Origin: Rhodospirillaceae bacterium
GTDB lineage: Bacteria; Pseudomonadota; Alphaproteobacteria; Rhodospirillales; Casp-alpha2
Direction of reading: 5' to 3'
Length of the DNA: 34,615 bases
Assembly: GCA_002696205.1 (NCBI GenBank)
Contig: NZRL01000088.1
Location: forward strand, 1-34,615
Position 1 is the stretch's first letter. Every line of letters starts with the position of its first letter. The translations under genes were made by a program, and so were the position numbers. The notes under the pieces are model-generated. The model saw only the letters and a list, made by a program, of their open reading frames with translations, was not told where the DNA came from and made no database searches. This document shows, in pieces, positions 17,201 to 25,216 of this stretch.

Positions 17201-18481
17201 TCAGGCCGAGATGCAGTCTTCCAGCGTCCGGAAACCGGGCCGCTTGGCCTGAACCAGCACGGCCATGTTACCCGGCTTGTGTTCGTTGCGCCGCATTTTC
17301 ATATGCGCTTCGGGAATTTCCGCCCAGGAAAAGACTTCGGACATGCAGGGGTCGAGACGCCGTTCGATGACCAGCTGGTTGGCCTGCGACGCCTGCATCA
17401 GGTTGGCGAAGTGGCTGCCTTGGATGCGTTTCTGGCGCATCCAGACGAAGCGCGCGTCCATCGTCAGGTTGTAGCCCGTGGTCCCGGCGCAGAACACGAC
17501 CATGCCGCCGCGCTTGACGATGTTGCAGGAGACCGGGAAGGTCGCCTCGCCCGGGTGTTCGAAGACGAAGTCGACGTCGTTGCCCTTGCCGGTGATGTCC
17601 CAGATGGCTTTGCCGAACTTGCGGGTTTCGGCCATGTATTCCTTGAAGCCGGGTCCGTTGACTTCGGGCAACTGGCCCCAGCAATTGAAATCCTTGCGGT
17701 TGATCACCGCCTTGGCGCCGAGGCCCAGGACGAAATCGCGCTTGTCCTCTTCGGAAATCACGCCGATGGCGTTGGCGCCCGAGACGGCGCAAAGCTGCAC
17801 CGCCATGGACCCCAGTCCGCCCGACGCCCCCCAGACCAGGACATTGTGCCCCGGCCGCAGGATATGCGGGCGGTGGCCGAACAGCATCCGGTAGGCGGTG
17901 GCGAGCACCAGGGTGTAGCAGGCACTTTCCTCCCAGGTCAGATGCTTGGGCCGCATCATGCACTGGCGGTCCTGCACGCGGCAGAACTGGGCGAAGGAGC
18001 CGTCGGGCGTCTCGTATCCCCAGATGCGCTGCGAGGTCGAAAACATCGGATCGCCGCCGTTGCATTCCTCGTCGTCGCCGTCGTCCTGGTTACAATGCAC
18101 CACGACTTCGTCGCCGACCTTGAAGCGTTTGACCTTGGAGCCGACGGCGTAAACCACGCCAGAGGCGTCGGAGCCGGCGATGTGGTAATCGGCCTTGTGA
18201 TAATCGAAGGGCGAGATCGGCGTGCCGAGCGCCGCCCAGACGCCGTTGTAGTTGACGCCCGCGGCCATCACCATGACCAGGACGTCGTGGCTGTCCAATT
18301 CGGGGACGTCGACGACCTCGACCTGCATGGCCTCGGTCGGTTCGCCATGGCGCTCCTTGCGGATCGCCCAGGCATACATCTGTTTCGGCACATGGCCGAG
18401 CGGCGGGATTTCTCCGACCTCGTAAAGGTCTTTGGTGGGCTGTTCCGGGTCCAATTGAACGACTTCGGCGGCATCCGTCAT
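17201..18481 (-). CDS. ccr: Crotonyl-CoA carboxylase/reductase
   Basis: A 426-residue medium-chain reductase that reduces crotonyl-CoA with NADPH and fixes CO2 to give ethylmalonyl-CoA, the key step of the ethylmalonyl-CoA pathway. Family marks are MYAWAIRKERHGEP (35-48), AAGVNYNGVWAALG (73-86), the long insert with HCNQDDGDDEEC (129-140), SQRIWGYETPDGSFAQF (150-166), the Rossmann loop WGASGGLGSMAVQL (217-230) and FEHPGEATFPVS. The asparagine of GVNYNG and the histidine of FEHPGE correspond to CO2-binding positions known in other Ccr proteins. A perfect AAGGAGG site precedes the ATG at 18481. It is divergent from ecm across a 227-base AT-rich control region. Confidence 0.96.
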   Translation of the reverse strand: MTDAAEVVQLDPEQPTKDLYEVGEIPPLGHVPKQMYAWAIRKERHGEPTEAMQVEVVDVPELDSHDVLVMVMAAGVNYNGVWAALGTPISPFDYHKADYHIAGSDASGVVYAVGSKVKRFKVGDEVVVHCNQDDGDDEECNGGDPMFSTSQRIWGYETPDGSFAQFCRVQDRQCMMRPKHLTWEESACYTLVLATAYRMLFGHRPHILRPGHNVLVWGASGGLGSMAVQLCAVSGANAIGVISEEDKRDFVLGLGAKAVINRKDFNCWGQLPEVNGPGFKEYMAETRKFGKAIWDITGKGNDVDFVFEHPGEATFPVSCNIVKRGGMVVFCAGTTGYNLTMDARFVWMRQKRIQGSHFANLMQASQANQLVIERRLDPCMSEVFSWAEIPEAHMKMRRNEHKPGNMAVLVQAKRPGFRTLEDCISA

Positions 18482-18625
18482 TGTCGCCTCCTTTTTTCGC
18501 GTTGTTGCGCCATCCCCAACGGGCCGCGTTTTTGCCGGTATTCGATTGTTCGGCAGGCGACCATTTTTACTTTTTCAACGGTCATATCCGCTTTACAGTT
18601 TCTTCGCAATGCACAAAATGCTATC

Positions 18626-18651
18626 TTTCGTTTGGCAAGATTAAAACGAAA
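18626..18651. promoter_or_regulatory. Inverted repeat in the ccr-ecm divergent control region
   Basis: TTTCGTTT (18626-18633) and its exact reverse complement AAACGAAA (18644-18651) are separated by 10 bases. A -35-like TTGGCA (18632-18637) overlaps the repeat, with a weak -10 candidate at 18655-18660 for ecm. The AT-rich 18482-18708 gap must hold promoters for both genes. A repressor or activator site is inferred; the regulator is unknown. Confidence 0.45.
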
Positions 18652-18708
18652 TATTATTTCAATTTATGCAGGGAATTGGCGGAAAACCGCCGGTTCAGGG
18701 AGAATGCC

Positions 18709-20736
18709 ATGAGTGGCGAATTCGCAGACGCAAAACCCGCCTCCACTGCGGCGCAGCAGGAAAAACCGAAGGATCGCCCTTGGTTGTTCCGCACCTATTC
18801 GGGGCATTCCTCGGCCAAGGAATCGAACGCGCTCTATCGCGGCAACCTGGAAAAGGGGCAGACGGGCCTCTCCGTCGCCTTCGATCTGCCGACGCAGACC
18901 GGCTACGACGCCGACCATCCGCTCGCCAAGGGCGAGGTCGGCAAGGTCGGCGTGCCGATCTCCCACTTAGGGGATATGGAACAACTGTTCGACGGCATCC
19001 CGCTGGATCAGATGAACACGTCGATGACGATCAACGCGCCGGCGTCCTGGCTGCTGGCCCTTTACATCGCCGCCGCCGAACGTCAGGGCGCCAACCGCGC
19101 CGACCTTGCGGGCACGACGCAGAACGACGTGCTGAAGGAATACCTGTCGCGCGGCACCTATATCTTCCCGCCGGGCCCGTCCCTGCGCCTGACCTCCGAC
19201 GTCATTTCCTTCACCTGCAAGGAGGTGCCGAAGTGGAATCCGATGAACGTCTGCTCCTACCACCTGCAGGAAGCGGGCGCGACGCCGGTTCAGGAACTGG
19301 CCTATGCCCTGGCCAACGCGCGGGCGATTTTGGATACGGTCAAGGCGTCGGGTCAGGTCACGGACGAAGATTTCCCCCGTCTGGTCGGGCGGATCAGCTT
19401 CTTCGTCAACGCCGGCATGCGCTTCATCACCGAATTGTCGAAGATGCGCGCCTTCACCGAACTCTGGGATGAGATCACGCGCGACCGCTACGGCGTCGAG
19501 GACGAGAAATACCGCCGCTTCCGCTACGGCGTGCAGGTCAACTCGCTGGGCCTGACGGAGCAGCAGCCGGAAAACAACGTCTACCGCATTCTTCTGGAAA
19601 TGCTGGCCGTGACCCTGTCGAAGAATGCCCGTGCCCGGGCGGTGCAGCTTCCGGCCTGGAACGAAGCGCTCGGCCTGCCGCGGCCCTGGGATCAGCAATG
19701 GTCGCTGCGCCTGCAGCAGATCGTCGCCTATGAGACGGACCTTCTGGAATTCGGCGACATCTTCGACGGCTCCAAGGAGATCGAGGCCAAGGTCGAGGAA
19801 CTGAAGGAACAGGCACGGGACGAACTGGCCCGTATCGAAGGCATGGGCGGCGCCGTCCCGGCGATCGAAAACGGCTATATGAAACAGCGTCTGGTCGAGG
19901 CCAGCGCCAAACGCCTGGCCGCGATCGAGGCGGGCGAACAGGTCGTCGTCGGCGTCAACAAGTATACCGAGGCAGAGCCCTCGCCCCTGGTCGGCGAAAG
20001 CGGCGCCATCGTCACGGTGTCGCCCGAGGTCGAGGCGCAGCAGATCGCGTCCCTCAACGCCTGGCGCGAGGCCCGCGACGACGCCAAGGTCAAGGAAGCC
20101 CTGGCGGCCCTGACCGAGGCCGCCAAGTCCGACGCCAACATGATGGAGGCGACCATCCAATGCGCCCATGCCGGGGTGACGACCGGCGAATGGGGGACGG
20201 CCTTGCGTGACGTGTTCGGCGAATTCCGCGCCCCCACCGGCATTTCCGGCGCCGCCCTGGGCGCCGCCGGCGACATCGCCGCCGTGCGCGAGCGGGTCGA
20301 ACAGGTCTCCGACGCGCTGGGCCGCCGGATCAAGATCCTGGTCGGCAAGCCGGGCCTGGACGGTCATTCCAACGGCGCCGAACAGATCGCCGTGCGCGCC
20401 CGCGACGTGGGCATGGAGGTCGTTTACGAAGGCATCCGCCTGACCCCGAAACAGATCGTCGCCGCCGCGCGGGACGAGGCCGTGCATGTGGTGGGATTGT
20501 CGGTCCTTTCCGGATCGCACGTCGCCTTGGTCACCGACGTGATGGACCTGATGCGGGCCGAAGGCCTGGACGACATTCCCGTCGTCGCCGGCGGCATCAT
20601 CCCGCCCGCCGATGCGGAAACCCTGAAGGCCGCGGGCGTCGCCCGGGTCTATACGCCGAAGGATTTCGACCTGACCGCGATCATGGATCAGATTGTCGAT
20701 CTGGCGGCGGAAGGGCTCAAGACGGCGGCGGAGTGA
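18709..20736 (+). CDS. ecm: Ethylmalonyl-CoA mutase
   Basis: A 675-residue adenosylcobalamin-dependent mutase that turns ethylmalonyl-CoA into methylsuccinyl-CoA. The catalytic barrel begins with RPWLFRTYSGHSSAKESN (23-40), then GQTGLSVAFDLPTQTGYD and MNTSMTINA. The B12 domain has VGKPGLDGHSNGAEQIAVRA with the cobalt-ligand motif DxHxxG (Asp551, His553, Gly556). The FRTYSGHSSA start and single-chain length fit Ecm (MeaA type) rather than methylmalonyl-CoA mutase, and the neighbours ccr and mcd confirm it. The ATG at 18709 has GGGAG upstream; the open frame reaching back to 18481 is AT-rich leader. Its last 33 bases contain one copy of the 27-bp repeat that recurs after the sensor kinase. Confidence 0.95.
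   Translation: MSGEFADAKPASTAAQQEKPKDRPWLFRTYSGHSSAKESNALYRGNLEKGQTGLSVAFDLPTQTGYDADHPLAKGEVGKVGVPISHLGDMEQLFDGIPLDQMNTSMTINAPASWLLALYIAAAERQGANRADLAGTTQNDVLKEYLSRGTYIFPPGPSLRLTSDVISFTCKEVPKWNPMNVCSYHLQEAGATPVQELAYALANARAILDTVKASGQVTDEDFPRLVGRISFFVNAGMRFITELSKMRAFTELWDEITRDRYGVEDEKYRRFRYGVQVNSLGLTEQQPENNVYRILLEMLAVTLSKNARARAVQLPAWNEALGLPRPWDQQWSLRLQQIVAYETDLLEFGDIFDGSKEIEAKVEELKEQARDELARIEGMGGAVPAIENGYMKQRLVEASAKRLAAIEAGEQVVVGVNKYTEAEPSPLVGESGAIVTVSPEVEAQQIASLNAWREARDDAKVKEALAALTEAAKSDANMMEATIQCAHAGVTTGEWGTALRDVFGEFRAPTGISGAALGAAGDIAAVRERVEQVSDALGRRIKILVGKPGLDGHSNGAEQIAVRARDVGMEVVYEGIRLTPKQIVAAARDEAVHVVGLSVLSGSHVALVTDVMDLMRAEGLDDIPVVAGGIIPPADAETLKAAGVARVYTPKDFDLTAIMDQIVDLAAEGLKTAAE
20704..20730 (+). 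repeat. 27-bp direct repeat, left copy (3' end of ecm)
   Basis: These 27 bases, within the last codons of ecm, recur exactly at 22611-22637. The two copies bracket the sensor kinase gene. Similarity stops at both edges. Confidence 0.9.
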
Positions 20737-20776
20737 TTTTCACGCCAAGGGCGCGCTAAATAACGCTTAAATCAGG

Positions 20777-20806
20777 TTGCGGATTTCGGTTCGAGCATTG
20801 CATAAA
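20777..20806 (+). promoter_or_regulatory. Candidate promoter of the sensor kinase gene
   Basis: TTGCGG (20777-20782) and CATAAA (20801-20806) are 18 bases apart and lie in an AT-rich stretch 44 bases before the ATG. The match to the sigma-70 consensus is moderate. Confidence 0.35.
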
Positions 20807-20849
20807 CACCCTTTCTTCCGGGGCGAGGAGGAAAGGGGAGTTGAACCAC

Positions 20850-22571
20850 ATGGCGAATTGGCAGGCCGGCTCATCCGTGCGCCGCAATCTCATCGCACTT
20901 ATCGGGCTGATCCTGATCGCCGGTTTCGCAACCAGCAGCGTCATCAGTTACCAGGTGTCGAAGGCGAGCCTGCGGGAAGCGCTCATCGGCAATGAACTGC
21001 CGCTGACCAGCGACAATATCTATTCGGAAATCCAAAGAGACCTGCTTCGCCCGGTGTTCGTCGCCTCGATGATGGCCGACGATACGTTTGTCCGGGACTG
21101 GTTGCTCGATGGTGAAGTCGATCCCGGCAAGATGACCCGGTTTCTTGATGAAATCCGGGCCCAGCACGGCATGTTCACGACCTTTCTGATTTCCGACAAA
21201 ACCCGGCGGTACTACCACTTCAAAGGCATTTCGAAGATCGTCTCGGAAGACGACGCCCGGGATAATTGGTACTTCCGCGTTCGGAAGATGAAGGAAGATC
21301 ACGAAATCAATGTCGATCTCAACGCCGAGCAGAACGACGCCCTGACGATTTTCATCAATCAAAAAGTTTTCGATTACCAAGGCAACTACCTGGCGACGAC
21401 AGGGGTCGGCATCGCCTTTGATTCACTCGTCAGAGTGGTCGATCGTTACAGGGAGAATTTCTCCCGCCACGTTTATTTCGTCGATAAGGCAGGGACGGTC
21501 ATGACGCGCTCCGAGGGCGCGTCGATCACGGAAGAAAACATCCACAAGGCCGAAGGTGCCGCCACCATCGCAGACAAGTTGCTGGCGGCCGACCATAGCT
21601 TTTTCGAATATGAGCGCAATGGCGAGACCATGCTGGTCAGCGCCCGGCACATTCCGGAACTGAACTGGTGGGTCATCATCGAACAAGAAGAAGCCAGCGC
21701 CCTTGCCGGTATTCGGAAAAGTCTGATCACGAACTTTTTCGTGGGCCTTTTTGCCATCTCGCTGACGCTTGTCGTCGTGCTTTACGCGGTCAACTGGTTC
21801 TATGCGCGCCTGGAACAAAAGGCGGTGGAGATGGCCCAACTTGCGGAGCATGAGGCCGGCCTCAACAAGCGGCTCAAGTATGAGTTGGAGCTCAAGGACA
21901 AGTTCTTCTCGATCATATCCCACGACCTGATTTCGCCGTTTTCTTCGCTGCTGAGCGGAACCCACCTGATGTCGGAACGCGCCGATAATTACAGCAAGGA
22001 GGAACTCGCGGACATCGCTAAGAAGGTGCATGCATCGGCGGAAGACGTCTTCAGTTTGTTACGCAACCTGCTTGATTGGGCGCGCCTGCAAATCGACGGC
22101 GCCAGCATCGATCCGGAGGACCTGTCGCTGCGCGACGTCGTCCGCAAGAACATCAGCGTGCTGGCGCCGCCGGCGCGCGAAAAAGACATTCAGATCGTCA
22201 ATTCAATCGACGCGGCGTCGGCCTATGCGGACCCCCTTATGATCGATACGGTGATGCGAAATCTGATCTCCAACGCGATAAAATTCACACCGCCCGGCGG
22301 AAAGATCGATGTTTCCGCGCAGGAACAAGACGGCGAAACCCGGGTGACGGTTCGTGACACCGGCGTCGGTATCGACCCGGATCGGCTTGATACGATTTTC
22401 GGTTTGGATCAGGAAACGTCGACCCTCGGCACGGGCGGTGAGCGCGGAACCGGATTGGGGCTCGCTCTTTGCAAGGAAATGGTCGAACGCAACGGCGGCA
22501 AGATCTGGATCGAGAGCGTAAAGGGCGAAGGGTCCCAATTTCACTTCACACTCCGATCCAGGCGGCCCTGA
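20850..22571 (+). CDS. Membrane sensor histidine kinase with periplasmic Cache-like domain
   Basis: A 573-residue sensor kinase. One membrane helix (about 12-35) leads into a periplasmic region of about 255 residues that resembles a double Cache sensor, including the FDYQGNYLATTGVGIAFDSL pattern and the ELNWWVIIEQE end seen in such domains. A second helix lies at about 295-318, followed by a coiled coil, then HisKA with the phospho-accepting His358 in SIISHDLISPF, and HATPase boxes NLISNAIKF, DTGVGID and GTGLGLALCKEM. No response regulator gene is adjacent, so it is an orphan kinase. The ATG at 20850 has GGGGAG nine bases upstream; a TTG at 20841 is too close. GC content is lower than in its neighbours, and 27-bp repeats flank it. 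Confidence 0.92.
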   Translation: MANWQAGSSVRRNLIALIGLILIAGFATSSVISYQVSKASLREALIGNELPLTSDNIYSEIQRDLLRPVFVASMMADDTFVRDWLLDGEVDPGKMTRFLDEIRAQHGMFTTFLISDKTRRYYHFKGISKIVSEDDARDNWYFRVRKMKEDHEINVDLNAEQNDALTIFINQKVFDYQGNYLATTGVGIAFDSLVRVVDRYRENFSRHVYFVDKAGTVMTRSEGASITEENIHKAEGAATIADKLLAADHSFFEYERNGETMLVSARHIPELNWWVIIEQEEASALAGIRKSLITNFFVGLFAISLTLVVVLYAVNWFYARLEQKAVEMAQLAEHEAGLNKRLKYELELKDKFFSIISHDLISPFSSLLSGTHLMSERADNYSKEELADIAKKVHASAEDVFSLLRNLLDWARLQIDGASIDPEDLSLRDVVRKNISVLAPPAREKDIQIVNSIDAASAYADPLMIDTVMRNLISNAIKFTPPGGKIDVSAQEQDGETRVTVRDTGVGIDPDRLDTIFGLDQETSTLGTGGERGTGLGLALCKEMVERNGGKIWIESVKGEGSQFHFTLRSRRP

Positions 22572-22610
22572 CCGGCGCGGATTTCGTCGGCGATCGCTGG
22601 CGCCTCGGCT

Positions 22611-22637
22611 GCGGCGGAAGGGCTCAAGACGGCGGCG
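22611..22637 (+). repeat. 27-bp direct repeat, right copy
   Basis: An exact second copy of 20704-20730, ending one base before the stop codon of the minus-strand oxidoreductase gene. It does not code for part of a protein here and looks like a leftover of the ecm 3' end. Confidence 0.9.
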
Positions 22638-22638
22638 C

Positions 22639-23229
22639 TTAATGCCCCGCCTTGCCCAGTTCCCGCATTTCTTTCAGCCAGGCTTCGTGGCGGCGGGCGT
22701 TCGGCGCGTCCGCCATGCCCAGGACCGTCGACCGCACGGGCGCCATCCCGACGAACTTCAAAATGTTGCGTTCCAGGCTCTTGAGGCTATGGGCGCCGAA
22801 CCACCATCGATAGGCCCATCCGGGCATGCCCATGGTGACGACGACGCGCGCCGATTTTCCTTTCAGGCGGCCTTTGGGAAATCCGCCTTCGCCATCGTCC
22901 TTGGTGAAGGCGACGCCGGGGCGCAGAAGTTGTTCGAGAAAGCCCTTCGTCAGGGCCGGCAAGGTGCCGAGCCACAGCGGATAGATCAGGACGACGTGGT
23001 CGGCGTTTTCCAGGGCATCCATGGCGGCGCGGATGTCCGGCGGCGGTGTGCCGTCCTGGAAATCCTCGGCCCGGCGCAGCAAGGGAAAGTCCAGGTCCGC
23101 CACGGTGACACGGGTCACCGCATGGCCCGCCTCATCGGCCCCCTGACCGTAGGAATCGGCCAAGGCATGCACCAGGTGTCCGGGGGCAGGGTCGGGATGC
23201 CCGTCAATGATCAGGATGCGCTGCGTCAT
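22639..23229 (-). CDS. NAD(P)H-dependent oxidoreductase (flavodoxin-like fold)
   Basis: A 196-residue flavoprotein of the NAD(P)H quinone reductase / KefF-like flavodoxin-2 family. RILIIDGHPDP at the N-terminus is the FMN phosphate loop, and VVLIYPLWLGTLPALTKGFLEQ is the characteristic second flavin-binding block; MGMPGWAYRWWFGAHSLKSL follows as usual. Such enzymes reduce quinones by two electrons. It is 81 bases downstream of a TetR regulator gene on the same strand, which probably controls it. It is not an antiporter partner here, since the KefB-like gene is 18 kb away. Confidence 0.88.
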   Translation of the reverse strand: MTQRILIIDGHPDPAPGHLVHALADSYGQGADEAGHAVTRVTVADLDFPLLRRAEDFQDGTPPPDIRAAMDALENADHVVLIYPLWLGTLPALTKGFLEQLLRPGVAFTKDDGEGGFPKGRLKGKSARVVVTMGMPGWAYRWWFGAHSLKSLERNILKFVGMAPVRSTVLGMADAPNARRHEAWLKEMRELGKAGH

Positions 23230-23310
23230 GCCGGGGATAGTAGGCCGGGTTGCGGGAGGTTGTCGTTGATGCGCGTCAAGCGGCCCCGCGCAACGCGGGT
23301 CCGCCGGGGA

Positions 23311-23895
23311 TTAGCCGTCCACCACCTTCAGGAAGGTTTCGTAGCAGGGCATCAGCACGTCGAACGACCAGCCGCCGCGATGCAATGCCGCCATGCCCTG
23401 TTCCAGGGCGAACAGCATCATCGCCAGTTCGTCGGCGTCGATGTCGGTGCGGACATCGCCCGCCTTTTGTGCGTTACGCAGGACCTGGGCGACGATCTGG
23501 CGCATTTCTTCCTGCAGGCCGCGCAGGTATTCGGCGATGTCCGGATGATGCGGCGCCAGTTCGACGGCCGTGTTGTAGACCATGCAGCCCTTGCGGCCTT
23601 CGTCCGAGCAGAGATAGCCGGTGACCTGGCGGAAGTAGGCTTCCAGTTCGGCCCGGCCCGCGTCCGGTTTGCGCAATTCCTTGCGCATGTCGTCCTTCAG
23701 GCTTTGGATATAGCGGATCAGCGCCTGGCGGTAGATCGCGTCCTTGTTGCCGAAAGTGCCGTACAGGCCATAGCGGCTGACGCCGGTGCGGCGCACCAGG
23801 TCTTCCATGGACGTATGCTGAAAGCCGCGCTCCCAAAACAGGTGCATGGCTTTGTCGAGGGCTTCGTCCGGATCGAATTCGCGTGGTCTGACCAT
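23311..23895 (-). CDS. TetR/AcrR family transcriptional regulator
   Basis: A 194-residue TetR-type repressor. The helix-turn-helix is at about 27-60, with TSMEDLVRRTGVSRYGLYGTFGNKD, preceded by FDPDEALDKAMHLFWERGF. The C-terminal domain has the GCMVYNTAVELAPHHPDIA motif of TetR_C-type regulators that often control oxidoreductases; Cys137 in CMVYN could sense electrophiles, as in related proteins such as NemR-like regulators, though this is inference. It lies directly upstream of the NAD(P)H oxidoreductase gene, which suggests that the gene is its target. Confidence 0.9.
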   Translation of the reverse strand: MVRPREFDPDEALDKAMHLFWERGFQHTSMEDLVRRTGVSRYGLYGTFGNKDAIYRQALIRYIQSLKDDMRKELRKPDAGRAELEAYFRQVTGYLCSDEGRKGCMVYNTAVELAPHHPDIAEYLRGLQEEMRQIVAQVLRNAQKAGDVRTDIDADELAMMLFALEQGMAALHRGGWSFDVLMPCYETFLKVVDG

Positions 23896-23987
23896 ATGCC
23901 AGAATTGGTGTTCTGTTTGGCGCGGTCAAGGTCCAATCCGCGCGAACGGAAAAGCCAAGCCGCCGATTTGATTGAAATTCGGGGAGG

Positions 23988-24413
23988 TTAGGCGGGTTTG
24001 GCGCCGGGCAGCAGCACGGGAATCGCCTCGACCGCCGCGGTCGGGGCCAACGGGTTTTCGACCTGCGGTTTGGAAACCTGGGTCAGGTAGCGGGCGGCGC
24101 CGGCCTGAAATTCCTTGCGGATGAAACACCAGCTGACGAACAGGCCGCCGAACCTCTCGAAATACATGATGTCTTCGTTCTCGCGGCACCATTGCAGGTC
24201 GCGCGCCAGATTGCGCGACGTGCCGACGAAGACCCAGGCGGGCCGCACGCCGCCGTGCCAGATGACGTAGACGCCGGATTGGCCTTCGAGACCCTGGTTC
24301 TCGGGTGCGAGGTTGATGAATCGAAAGAACTTGCCCTTGTCGTTGCGCGCCCAGTTGGGATCCACCGGCTTGCCCAACTGGCTCATTTTCTTCGCGGCAC
24401 TTTTGAAAAACAT
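23988..24413 (-). CDS. GIY-YIG-like small protein, function unknown
   Basis: A 141-residue soluble protein. The core reads SGVYVIWHGGVRPAWVFVGTSRNLARDL, which resembles the GIY-YIG nuclease signature (GVY, then VFVG after about 11 residues and a following Arg). Further on, LFVSWCFIRKEFQAGAARYLTQ and PQVENP also fit a conserved alphaproteobacterial group I vaguely recognise. The catalytic Glu of true GIY-YIG nucleases is not clearly placed, so it may be an inactive or structural relative. The ATG at 24413 is preferred; a TTG at 24431 would add six residues. It is divergent from the methyltransferase gene. Confidence 0.65.
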   Translation of the reverse strand: MFFKSAAKKMSQLGKPVDPNWARNDKGKFFRFINLAPENQGLEGQSGVYVIWHGGVRPAWVFVGTSRNLARDLQWCRENEDIMYFERFGGLFVSWCFIRKEFQAGAARYLTQVSKPQVENPLAPTAAVEAIPVLLPGAKPA

Positions 24414-24510
24414 GGTTGTTTCTTTCGCCAAGGGCCTTCTTTATCGGCGGTGTCGGTTTCCCGGGCCCTCCGGGACGGTCCCCGCGGATCGAGCTTTTCC
24501 GATCAACTGC

Positions 24511-24528
24511 CGGCCCTTATATGGGCCG
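24511..24528. promoter_or_regulatory. Inverted repeat before the methyltransferase gene
   Basis: CGGCCC and GGGCCG form a perfect 6-bp inverted repeat around TTATAT, followed by the -10-like GATAAT (24528-24533). It lies in the gap between divergent genes and could be an operator. Confidence 0.3.
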
Positions 24529-24558
24529 ATAATGTGCCGCTGAAAAGAGGTCCTGTCG

Positions 24559-25089
24559 ATGGAATTTTTGGCGCTGGTTCTGGCACTTGCGGCCATCGTG
24601 CTGGTGCTCGGCGGGACGTTGCGGACCGGCGTGCCGCCGATGCCGACCTCCTCCGGCGTGCGGGCCTGCATGTTCGATCTGGCGAAGGACGTCGCCCCGG
24701 CCACGGTGTTCGAACTGGGCGCCGGATGGGGCGGACTGGCGACAGCCCTGGCGCGCCGCTGGCCCGAGGCGAAGGTCGTCGCCGTCGAGGTCTCGCCCCT
24801 TCCCTGGGCGGTCTGCCGGCTGCGCCAGGCCCTGTTCGGGCCCGCCAATCTGGAGGTCCGCTTCGCGGACGCGTTGAAGACGGATTTGCGTGCGGCGGAC
24901 CTCTGCGTCTGCTTTCTCTGTCCTCCGGCAATGGCGAAGCTGGCACCTTATCTGCGGGATGCCCTGGCGCCCGGAACATATGTCCTGTCCAACGCCTTCG
25001 CCCTGCCGGGTTGGGTGCCGCTGCGCGAGGCGCGGGTCGCCGATATCCACCGGACGGCGGTCTATCTGTATCGCCGGGATGCGGCATAA
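24559..25089 (+). CDS. Membrane-anchored class I SAM-dependent methyltransferase
   Basis: A 176-residue protein with one N-terminal membrane helix (about 3-19) and a small Rossmann methyltransferase domain. Motif I is TVFELGAGWGGLATALA (49-65), followed by the acidic VVAVEVSPLPW and, after a gap, ADLCVCFLCPPAM in the motif IV position. It is shorter than most methyltransferases and lacks a clear substrate domain. An AAAAGAGG site precedes the ATG at 24559. The substrate is unknown; membrane attachment suggests a lipid, a quinone or a membrane protein. It stands alone before the HMG-CoA lyase gene. Confidence 0.82.
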   Translation: MEFLALVLALAAIVLVLGGTLRTGVPPMPTSSGVRACMFDLAKDVAPATVFELGAGWGGLATALARRWPEAKVVAVEVSPLPWAVCRLRQALFGPANLEVRFADALKTDLRAADLCVCFLCPPAMAKLAPYLRDALAPGTYVLSNAFALPGWVPLREARVADIHRTAVYLYRRDAA

Positions 25090-25153
25090 CATCGCATTTT
25101 ACGATGATCGGCGTCTTTTAATTCTAATATCATCACGGTATGAATCCGGCTAA

Positions 25154-25193
25154 GCACGGCGGCGGCGCGAAGATCAGCCATGCCGCGCCGTGC
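25154..25193 (+). repeat. Inverted repeat in the HMG-CoA lyase leader
   Basis: GCACGGCG (25154-25161) and CGCCGTGC (25186-25193) are exact reverse complements 24 bases apart, just before the AAAAAGGGAG ribosome-binding region of the lyase gene. It may be a regulator site or an mRNA hairpin. The rest of 25090-25216 is AT-rich, as expected of a promoter. Confidence 0.4.
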
Positions 25194-25216
25194 CAAAATA
25201 AAAAGGGAGCCATCCA

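Noticed and set aside
15734-18712. A 992-codon open frame antisense to mcd and ccr
   Set aside because: It mirrors two clear enzymes on the other strand; the translation is rich in His, Gly, Arg and Gln with no domain, a usual side effect of high-GC codon use.
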